The position numbers were made by a program, and so were the translations under genes. A model generated the notes under the pieces. The model was not told where the DNA came from, ran no database searches, and saw only the letters and a list, made by a program, of their open reading frames with translations. Of a DNA stretch of 64,000 bases, positions 55,664 to 64,000 are shown one piece after another; position 1 is the stretch's first letter, and each line of letters begins with the position of its first letter. Source of the DNA: Charina bottae (Eukaryota > Chordata > Lepidosauria > Squamata > Charinaidae). Location: contig JALMGJ010000002.1 in the NCBI GenBank assembly GCA_023362775.1, forward strand, positions 56,700,914-56,764,913, read 5' to 3'.

Positions 55664-57417
55664 ATAGAGATGACAATAACTACAGTTGCCAAGGAGGCCC
55701 AAACAAAAAGCCATTCACATACTCTTAAATGCTTCCATTACTCCCATGTCTGTCTGCTCACTAGCCCATCTTAATGTCACCACCCAATTATACCAATTCC
55801 CCTTTGTGCTGTATTTATTGTTGATTGTTTTAAATATGCTAAGACTAATCTACAGAAGATCTGGAAAATAGAACCTAACTCATGCTCCTATATTCCACAG
55901 TGTCTGCTTGCTATTATTCAAGAAGAAGAGTGAGTTCCTGTTCCCTTTTTGCCCATCACTAGTGCTAAAATCTCACGTCCAGAAAGTTTTTGCCCACTGC
56001 GGATGTAACTGATTGGTGCAATATCTTTGTGATAACAGTGCAAGTACATAAATTCGCAGAGGTTATCACCCATTAATTGATAATCCTAACTTTAAGACCA
56101 ATCTTAACCCATTTGATGGGGGAGGGGAGAAGCATGAGGCAGCCAAAATAAGCAGACCTAATCAATTGGTGCACAAAATTCACTAGCAGGCAAAAACTTT
56201 TTGGCAGGCAAAAAAAGAACAAGACCAGAAAAGCAACTGATTTATAGTTCTTTATTATCATCTCCCTGGCCTCTGGTTAGTCCATAGTGTTCTATGGATT
56301 GGTATATGTTCCCACAAAATGTATGTATTTTGGAAATACCACCATTTTACAAGATACCAATTTCTTGCAGTATTAAATTGGTTTCATTATACTAGTTCTA
56401 TTCAAAACATAATTTCGGTAAGAAATTCCGAACATACATAGGAGACACATTACAATAACCTATGGAAAGCCTGTGGCTTATAGGGTTGCAAGGTTTTCAT
56501 TCAGTTTTTAACATTTTTAATATTTAAGTGGAAGCAGGACACTTTCTGGGTTGGTTCAGCATAATCTTGCCCGTAAAATCTCTGCTGAAGAATTTGGTGG
56601 CTTGTATACTGTTATTTTATTTCTTGTGTCTGCTATCTCTACCTTAAATGAAGTACAGGAGAACTAATTCAAAACTTCATTGTGCTGATAGTATCCCAGT
56701 GAAAGTGAAACTTTAGTTTCCTCTAAAAAGTTAACCATCCCATTCCATCTGCCAAATAATGAAGCAGCTGCACTCCTTCTGAACAGTGTCTTTCAAATGA
56801 AAACTTTTCATACTCATCAGGTAAAGTGGTTGGGGAGTCAAATGAACAGTCAACACTGTAAGTCTGCCAAAGCTCAGGCTTTAGATTGCTTCAGTATTTC
56901 CAACAGAACAATGTGACTTTCTGCAATCTGGTTGCTGGGATTTACCTGAAGGCAAGGAGCTGTTATTTTGCAGCAGGCAGAGAATCAACCGTTCTTTACC
57001 CTTGTTTTAGTGGAATGAATGAGACTGCTCAATCTACATAATGAACTTTACAACCCAAAGCTATTCCAGTATGGGCACAGACTCAGGGCACTGTTTTCCA
57101 AAACTCTTCCTGCAAAGTTTGGCATTACTTGAAAAGCCAAAGACATACACATCCTCCACAGCAAACACATCTTCCAAAATGAAGAAAATCATATATTTCT
57201 AAGTATCCAAGACAAAGGATGTTTCACAGGCCTGTACTAACAAAGACTGACATTATATGATATGGCAAATGCATCCCTCCCCATAGCCACATAAATTTAC
57301 ATAAACAAGCATCAAGGCTTTCTGCCATCTATTCACAAATAGTTATGACTGCAGCAATCACATTTCTGTAAGAACAAGCAGAAGCAGCAGGATAGCAAAT
57401 AATACAGTATCTTGTTA
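55664..57417. other. Unassigned sequence
   Basis: No gene, terminal repeat or SINE recognised across about 1.75 kb. Confidence 0.45.
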
Positions 57418-57430
57418 TTGTTTCTCTTCT

Positions 57431-57923
57431 AAGTAAAGGTTCCCCCCCACATTCGATCAAACCCAGAGAACAAAAAGAACAAAACCCGTCCATTAAACAT
57501 AAGAAAAGGAGAGAAGGCTTTCCCAGAAACTGACAAAACAAACCCAATGGGAAAACCCGAGGCACCGGCAGTGTGAAAGCAGCAATACAATAGGTAAAGG
57601 TTCCCCCCGCACATTTCTGCAGTCATGTCCGACTCTAGGGGCCGGTGCTCATCTCCGTTTGGTAGCCGAAGAGCCAGCGTTGTCCGAAGATGCTTCCACG
57701 GTCATGTGGATGCATGATGCGTGCGGAACGCTGTTACCTACCCACCGAAGTGGTACCTATTAATCTACTTGCATTTGCATTCTTTCGAATTGCTAGGTTG
57801 GCAAGAGCTGGAGCTAGTGCGGGAGCTCACTCCGCACGCAGGGCTAGGGATTTGAACCTCTGAACTTGCGATCTTCCGATCGACAAGCCTGGCGTCTTAC
57901 CCGCTGAGCCACCACGCCCCTTT
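57431..57923 (-). mobile_element. Sauria SINE containing a copied LTR fragment
   Basis: A minus-strand SINE flanked by ttgtttctcttct (57418-57430) and ttgtttctcctct (57924-57936). After only about 21 bp of its 3' end (aagtaaaggttcccccccac) the sequence switches to 141 bp (57452-57592) that match 59469-59609 in the solo LTR, then to a complete SINE (57593-57923) whose junction with the LTR piece matches that of the SINE inside the LTR. The LTR DNA therefore reached this locus secondarily. Confidence 0.82.
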
Positions 57924-58139
57924 TTGTTTCTCCTCTAGAGCCAACCAAATAAAATAGCAGCTTTAGAGCTTAAATATTGAAATCCAAGAACATCAAATAC
58001 GTCCGAGTGTAAACCAGTGGGTAGGCGTTATTGGGCCTGCTTAAATGCAGCACCCAAGAAGAGAATAGATAGTAGTTATTTCAGCACACAGATTTCTTTG
58101 CTGTTCTTTAAAGTGACACTTTGTTGATTTAAACAATGT

Positions 58140-58655
58140 TGTTGTTATATGATGCAGTTTAAAGCAGAGCTGTGCCAAAATTTCTATTGCTTCTTTGTTT
58201 TAACCTACAAAGTGGAATGAAAACAGACAGTAGAATACTATCCCTGGATCCTACAAGCAATATCGTTCATCAAAAGTTTCCACATACTGTGAAGACAGAA
58301 GATGGATTAGAAAAAGCAGTTGTGATACAACTTTTTATTCATGATATGCTTCATTTTCTATCTAAACATCCCCAGAAACTAGGAACCACCAAAAAAAAAA
58401 AGTGCAAAACTTTGACATTTGGAATCACAAGAATTGTTGCTCACGCTGTCTTGAAAGTATCTTCAAAACCTCATGTGAATTATTATAACAGACGTCACAG
58501 GAATAGAAATATTATGGCTGGTAAGGGCAATGTGTTTGCTTATTAGAATGCCACTTCTATAGTTTGGGAAATCTCTGATAAAAGTAAGAAAATATGGATT
58601 CTTGCCACTGACAACATTAATTTTTCTTTTTTTCTTTTTCTTTTCTTTTTTCTGT
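58140..58655. other. Unassigned sequence with a 124-codon open frame
   Basis: The plus frame 58172-58546 has no recognisable domain, and its neighbours are repeats. Its end is rich in basic residues (NYYNRRHRNRN). I do not claim it as a gene. Confidence 0.3.
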
Positions 58656-58870
58656 GCCTTTCAGTCCTTGTTGACTCCTGGCGACTGCCTGGAAAGTCCC
58701 TGCAGGTTTTTGGCAAGATTTCAGAAGTGGTTTGCCATTGCCTCCTTCCTAGGGCTGAAATAAAGTGACTGGCCCAAGGTCACCCAGCTGGCTTTATGCC
58801 TAAGGTGGGACTAGAACTCACAGTCTCCCAGTTTCTAGCCTGGTGCCTTAACCACTACACTAAACTGGCT
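58656..58870 (-). mobile_element. tRNA-derived CORE-type SINE
   Basis: Best copy of the family: minus strand gccagtttagtgtagtggtt, B-box-like gagttctagtccc, CORE-like gggtgaccttgggccagtca, and 3' part ggcaatggcaaaccacttct..tgccaaaaacctgcagg, preceded on the plus strand by a pyrimidine-rich run. Confidence 0.8.
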
Positions 58871-59157
58871 TGACAACAGTTATATATTCAGCATATAAAT
58901 GTCCTTCATGTTGGCCACAAGCATTTCATAGAAAACAACATATATTTGGGGAACATGCATACCCAAAAAATGTATGCATATTAGTGTTCTGCACGTTGTG
59001 TCAAGCAGTTGAAAAAGGTGTTTTGCAATGTGCTTTAGAAGGAACAAATAACAAGCAGCCAGGTCTTTTTCAAGCCTATACTGCTGCTACAAATATGGTT
59101 CCAAGTTGTCTCCCTGTGTGTGCACATGCAAAGACTTTCACTTTGATGTGATGCATG

Positions 59158-60288
59158 TGTTGGAATAAATTAAGATCTCTTCCTGCCCTCCATGTTGTCT
59201 TCCCCCAGAACACACAAAGGAAGCCCAATTGTTAAAAGGTTACAAAATAGAATGAGTTTGATAATGCCAGAGATTAAGATGTAAAAGGAAGCCCAACTGC
59301 TTAGACAAAGGATTCCCTTCCGATTCAATTGGAAAGCTTGGAACACAAAAGGTCAGCTCATTCACAGAACTTAGCCAGCCCATTCAGGTAGACCTTCTTC
59401 CCCAGCCAAACACATTCCATCTAAATTAAAACTAACCCATAGGGCAGCCCAATCAAACCACCTGATATTTCGATCAAACCCAGAGAACAAAAAGAACAAA
59501 ACCCGCCCATTAAACATAAGAAAAGGAGAGAAGGCTTTCCCAGAAACTGACAAAACAAACCCAATGGGAAAACCCGAGGCACCAGCAGTGTGAAAGCAGC
59601 AATACAATAGGTAAAGGTAAAGGTTCCCCCCGCACATTTCTGCAGTCATGTCCGACTCTAGGGGCCGGTGCTCATCTCCATTTGGTAGCCGAAGAGCCAG
59701 CGTTGTCCGAAGATGCTTCCACGGTCATGTGGCTGCATGATGCGCGCGGAACGCTGTTACCTACCCACCGAAGTGGTACCTATTAATCTACTTGCATTTG
59801 CATTCTTTCGAATTGCTAGGTTGGCAAGAGCTGGAGCTAGTGCGGGAGCTCACTCTGCATGCAGGGCTAGGGATTTGAACCTCTGAACTTGTGATCTTCC
59901 GATCGACAAGCCTGGCGTCTTACCACGCCCTTAGCAATACAATAGAGGGCGCCAAAACAAGGAACAACTTCCCTTTCTAATAGTGAAAGCTTTCTAAGAA
60001 TTCCTAGAGGAAGCTTTCTCAGGAACCAATTAAGAGTTGTTAAAACAAAATAAATGTCATCTCCTCATATTTTTCTTAACAAAACCTGTATTTCTTTGAC
60101 AAAAGACCTCTGTGACTATAAGAAGGACTGGTTGGAGTGTGCTCGCGTGGCCACCTTCCAACCAGCATACTCCGTACCTTGTACTCTGTATATGCTCTTA
60201 GGAATAAACAGCAAACCTCTGTTCCAGCAACTGCCTGCGTCTATTCATTCCCAGCTTGGGACGAACCTTGGTAAGATTCCTTCTAACA
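59158..60288 (+). mobile_element. Solo LTR with 4-bp TSD and nested SINE
   Basis: It starts TGTTGGAATAAATT and ends ATTCCTTCTAACA, giving imperfect TGTTGGAA...TTCTAACA inverted ends, with CATG on each side (59154-59157, 60289-60292). A TATA-like gactataagaaggac lies at 60113 and AATAAA at 60203-60208, placing U3, R and U5 in plus orientation. Without the Sauria SINE it is about 800 bp. A 4-bp duplication is usual for gamma-type retroviral elements. No internal coding sequence is present, so it is a recombination remnant. Confidence 0.75.
59610..59932 (-). mobile_element. Sauria SINE inside the solo LTR, 12-bp TSD
   Basis: agcaatacaata repeats exactly at 59598-59609 and 59933-59944. The body is close to the 57.6-kb SINE. 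Its tRNA head lacks about 15 bp (between gcgtcttac and cacgccc). Confidence 0.93.
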
Positions 60289-61674
60289 CATGCAAAGACA
60301 ACATTCAATGTAGCCATTCAAAGCCCTGTAAAAAGCACAACTCCTTTAATGGTTAGAAGGAAAGTGCCAGATATGAGCTAAAGTGCGTTCTGAAGCATCT
60401 TTTTAAAATCTTTTTCACAGCCTTAATAATGAGGAAAGCTGCATACCAAAAATATATATTATGGAAAGCTGCATGTAAAAAAGGTTATATTAGAAGTATG
60501 GTATACAAATGGACTTAGTAGTCCACATGTAATGCAAATGTGCAAATTAAGGAACGTTGCCTTCAAAAGCATGTAGATTATCATGGATTTAAAATGATTA
60601 ATTTTACATAAATTAATTATGGGACTAACAATTAAAGTATATGAAACTGAAATAGAAGAGCTTTAGATTAATCTACATTTCCCTAACATGCTTTACAGTT
60701 ACAGTATGTAATCCCACCTTGGCAACAGACCTCAATCACAATGGCTTCTGAATGTGCATTGAGTATTCAAAGGTGTTCAGCCTGAACAAAGTGAAGTGGG
60801 TTGCCTGCTCTGCTCCAAAAAGGAGAAGTGTGGCAGCATTTTGTGGGGTCATTGTAAAGACGCTTTGTTCAGAAAACAATAAAGCAAAGCACCCCCTTTA
60901 AGATTTATACAGCTGTCATATATGCAACAGTTATTAGCTGATGAGAAATATGCTATTACATTCATGTTCTCCTTGTGGGCTTCCTAGAAGGGCTCTATTG
61001 GCCCTTATAGCAACCAAATACAGGATTAGACAGCTCTTTGTTTTTTATATTCTTCATCGTCTTCTTCCATTCTCAAGATCTAGTGTAGAATTAGTTGATC
61101 ACTCAAAGCAGTTTAGGAATTTTAGTTCCTAGTTTATACTATCCACCCAGGAGGGATGACAATTAGTAAGTGGGAAGTACCATAATCTTTGAGCAAGTTA
61201 GTCACAGGGATGGGGCTGAGTGGGAAAAGTAAAAGCACCGTTGAAGACAGATATAACTATTTAAGGCATCTTAAAAGTGTGAAGACTTCCATGACTTCCT
61301 ATTCAGATTAATGGGGCATGGGAAAAGAGGATACAAAGCTTCTTTGAGGGCAGCCTTTCAAACAAATCTTGAATTGCGAAACTCAGAAGCTGGATCAATT
61401 CAGGAAGACACCCTCAATATCCAAAGAAATGCAGTGAAAAGGAAGAGGTAGTATGTCTTGCTGTAACGTAAGGCAGGGAAAACTGCTCAGTAACTTCATG
61501 GTTTGTTTTTTAATCTTGAAAAGTTAAATAAGTTTGTAGCATTAATTAACTATTTCACTTACCTCATTTTGTTATTCTGACCTGAGTACAATTTATATCC
61601 CATTTGTCCTCAAAAAGGAAAACCAACGTGCAAGGTCCTCTCTTATTTTGTATTCACAGTAATATTGAGATATA
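60289..61674. other. Unassigned sequence
   Basis: No gene or repeat recognised. Confidence 0.45.
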
Positions 61675-61875
61675 CAGGGTGTACCAAAATTCAGGCCCCA
61701 TAGACAATTTATTATATAAATTACATTAATTTGTTGCCATTTCCTTGTAAACACTTTCTCACTCACATGATGCATGACCCTTGAACACTCCTAAGTACAG
61801 TAATGTTTTCTCTAAAAAAAAATCAATAAAACACATTGTGATTGGCTTATGGACCCTGGCTTTTGGTACATCCTG
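61675..61875. mobile_element. mariner-type MITE, 201 bp, TA TSD
   Basis: The terminal repeats CAGGGTGTACCAAAA and, reversed, CAGGATGTACCAAAA (14 of 15) are each flanked by TA (61673-61674 and 61876-61877). Length and TA duplication fit a Tc1/mariner derivative with no transposase. Confidence 0.85.
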
Positions 61876-61989
61876 TAGATTAGGCTGCCTCAGTGAGATT
61901 CATGGCCATCTCAAATTTGAGATCAAATCCTAGGAAGCCAAACTCTATTTAACAACATGTCCTGGAAACCAAATACTACAACACTACAT

Positions 61990-62163
61990 TATTCCTTAAT
62001 TGTTGAAAAAAAGAGGGTGTGGATTTGTTCTGTGTAGTCCCTAAGGGTAGGACAAGAACCAATGGGTAGAACCTTTATACAGAGAGATGCAAAATCAAAA
62101 TGAGGAGGGATTTCCTGAGTGCGAGAGCTATTAAGCAATGGAACAGCTTGCCTCCCGAAGTAG
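61990..62163 (+). mobile_element. CR1-like LINE 3' fragment
   Basis: ctgtgtagtccctaagggta, ggacaagaaccaatgggtag, aatgaggagggatttcctga and caatggaacagcttgcctcc are phrases of the conserved CR1 3' region (paraphrased in birds and reptiles). It stops at the next element. Confidence 0.5.
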
Positions 62164-62700
62164 GCTGACCATACGTCCCGTTTTGAACAGGACTGTCCCA
62201 TTTTTTCACCATTTCTGGAGCGTCCCATTGTTGTACTAAAAATCTCAATTTTGTCCCGTTTTTTAAACCCGGAGGGAACCCGGAGGAGGAATTGCCCCCA
62301 CCCACCAGCACGCGGCAAAGGAGGTGGGAGAGGCAGGCTGAGCAGTGCGACAGCTGGAGGCGATACCCCTTCTGGGTTCCCTCCAATTAGCTGCCCCACC
62401 CCCACCAATTGAGCTGCCCGCCCCGCCCCTCCCATGTGCTGATAGGTGGAGGTGACTCACTCCTACCCCCCCAATCAGCTGCTCCACCTCCGCCCACCAC
62501 GCTGCCAGGCCCGCACCCCCCACATGCTGACAGGCAGAGGCAAAAAAAATGGGACAAGAGGAATGGGCAGAGGCAGAGCGGCTGGTTGGGGGGCGGGGGG
62601 TTGCCTCCACCTGTCGGTGCACAGGGGAGGCAGGCAGGGCAGCACGGTGGGCGGGGATAGAGCAGTTGGTTGGGAGGGCGGGGTTGTATTATCTTCAGTT
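62164..62700. repeat. GC-rich block: DNA-element-like start and minisatellite-like units
   Basis: ggctgaccatacgtcccgttt at the left resembles a reptile DNA-transposon terminus (..gaccagacgtcccg..). It is followed by two imperfect units of about 75-80 bp (62385-62460 and 62470-62545, sharing gctgccccacc / catgtgctgataggtggagg wording) and by a roughly inverted version (62590-62690). No right terminus was found. The several overlapping open frames arise from GC content. Confidence 0.45.
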
Positions 62701-62749
62701 AGATTACCCTTCTAGAACGAACCTACCTCCCTTCTCTCTCTCTCTCTAA

Positions 62750-63480
62750 TTTTATTGAAGAAATTTTTAACAAGATAAAAACAATACAAATGTTCGAAAG
62801 GAAACTAAGAAAATAAGAAAGAATAATGAATAAGTAGAAGGGGCGTGATGGCTCAGTGGTTAAGATGCCAGGCTTGTCAATCGGAAGGTTGGCGGTTCGA
62901 GACCCGAGCGCTGCGTGACGGAGTGAGCTCCCGCAGTCGTCCCAGCTCCTGCCAACCTAGCAATTTGAAAGCATGCAAATGCAAGTAGATAAATAGGTAC
63001 CACTTCCGTGGGATAGTAACAGCGTTCCGCGCGCGTCATGCTGGCCACATGACCGCAGAAGCGTCTTCGGACAGCGCTGGCTCTTCGGCTAAGAAACAGA
63101 GATGAGCACCTCCCCCTAGGGTTGGACACGACTGTGCAGGGGAAAACCTTTACCTTTACTAATGAATGAGTAAGAAAAAAAATAGAAATAGAAATAGAAG
63201 AGATTATAAAGAAACAGCTTCCAATCTTTTTGATAGCGGTTATCAATGAATTTATCTTATACTCTCTCTCTCAAGGTTACATCATAATTTCCTTCTTTCC
63301 ATAACTTACTCTTTCTAATCTTTAAACCCATAAATCACAAGTTAATTTTTTCTTTTTTCACCAAAAAGTCCAAAAGGGGTTTCCAGTCACTGATAAATAT
63401 AGTTGTTGATCTTTCTCTAATCAAACAAATTAATTTTGCCATCTCAATATATTCTATACCTAATATAAATATATATTCTC
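62750..63480 (-). mobile_element. L1 3' end, split by a Sauria SINE
   Basis: Minus strand near 63440-63360 encodes EMAKLICLIREKSTTIFISD-like residues (EYIEMAKLICLIRE, STTIFISDWKPLLDFLVKKE), the C-terminus of squamate L1 ORF2 as at 4345-4430. The 3' UTR and its A-rich end run to about 62750 and are interrupted by the SINE. Confidence 0.65.
62840..63160 (+). mobile_element. Sauria SINE with 12-bp TSD
   Basis: ggggcgtgatggctcagtgg head, B box ggttcgagaccc, body tagataaataggtaccactt, 3' end agggttggacacgactgtgc..(CTTTAC). aatgaataagta / aatgaatgagta flank it (62825-62836, 63161-63172). Nested in the L1 3' UTR. Confidence 0.92.
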
Positions 63481-64000
63481 AATCTCTATATATTTTCTAC
63501 TGATTATTTGGAGAGTGTTTCCCAAAGAAGGAAAAACTCAGTCTTGAAACAACTCTATTGTTCAGGGGAGATGGGGAAAATCTGATAAATGCACTCTATC
63601 ATCTTCAGATTTACTTCATTCAATTCTTACTGATTTTAACAGAAGAGATTTAAAGATTTATTTAACTATCATATTAAAATACATGAAATTTAAAATAGCT
63701 TACTGGAGCTCTGATTAGGCTGCACCATTAAGATCTTAGTGTCTAAATCCTATAAATATGCCTTTTCTTATTTATTGGAAAACAATGTATTTTACTGAGC
63801 TCCAGTCTTGAGTGTATTTCTTTAGAAGTAATTACTGCTTACTTCTGGAGAGTCTGTTGGATATGGAACTGGGTAGTCAGGGTCCAAAAAGTATATCATC
63901 TAAGAACTCAAATAGCGGCTTGGGGGAAGTAATTATCTGTCAACCTGAATTCCCCATCTGTAAAATGACTGTTTTGTTCCAAGGCAGCATGCAAAGAGAT
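63481..64000. other. Unassigned sequence
   Basis: No gene or repeat recognised to the end of the window. Confidence 0.45.

Noticed and set aside
58172..58546. 124-codon frame as a host gene
   Set aside because: No recognisable domain, no splice or promoter context, and surrounded by repeats; left as unassigned.
57431..59932. Two LTRs of one provirus
   Set aside because: The left copy is only a 141-bp LTR piece inside a SINE with its own TSD, while the right LTR has TSDs on both sides by itself.
62840..62912. tRNA gene
   Set aside because: The tRNA-like sequence is the head of a Sauria SINE with body, BovB-type tail and TSD.
1..64000. CRISPR array, operon or bacterial system
   Set aside because: Repeats are dispersed retroelements and microsatellites of a vertebrate genome; no regularly spaced repeat-spacer structure exists.

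Overview
The window is vertebrate intergenic DNA in which I find no credible host protein-coding exon. Nearly everything recognisable is a transposable element or its relic. The combination points to a squamate reptile (lizard or snake): tRNA-derived Sauria SINEs with BovB-type 3' ends, BovB and other RTE LINEs, young L2-clade LINEs, Vingi-like LINEs, squamate-type L1, Penelope-like elements (PLEs), a vertebrate Ty1/copia element and short hAT and mariner MITEs. Species is not determinable by eye.

Layout. 1-2.4 kb: unique sequence with one CpG island (about 1190-1790) that looks like a promoter or first exon of an unidentified gene. 2.4-5.5 kb: decayed RTE-like and Vingi-like LINEs, the latter split by an L1 with an 11-bp target-site duplication (TSD). 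8.1-8.65 kb: a PLE 3' end with a hammerhead-like core. 10.7-11.2 kb: a hAT-like palindromic fragment fused to a 235-bp pure purine tract. 12.6-25.4 kb: a dense nest made of a minus-strand Vingi-like LINE (interrupted by an LTR-like block and by a 739-bp LINE-derived element with a 10-bp TSD), a nearly complete minus-strand Ty1/copia element, a 5'-truncated L2 abutting the broken copia LTR, and a PLE with a twin-priming-type inversion. 26-28.8 kb: Vingi and L1 relics. 30.4-33.3 kb: BovB, RTE, PLE-tail and another LINE relic. 33.4-37.84 kb: an essentially full-length L2 flanked by a 9-bp TSD, with endonuclease and reverse transcriptase separated by one in-frame TGA.

37.9-42.3 kb: Sauria SINE, PLE tail, then two 430-bp arms in inverted orientation that differ at only two positions, about 2.3 kb apart. 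44-55.7 kb: L2, CORE-SINE, BovB and RTE relics, including a BovB nested in an RTE with a 10-bp TSD, a possible 278-bp solo LTR, and a short GC-rich block with a ZNF143-type motif. 57.4-60.3 kb: a 1,131-bp solo LTR carrying a Sauria SINE, part of which has been copied into another Sauria SINE 2 kb upstream. 61.7-63.5 kb: a 201-bp mariner MITE, a CR1-like tail, a GC-rich minisatellite-like block and an L1 tail with a nested Sauria SINE.

The elements cooperate only as a retrotransposition ecosystem: BovB-type 3' ends on Sauria SINEs imply use of BovB machinery, and the nests give a relative insertion order. All family names come from motif and terminal-sequence recognition, not database searches.
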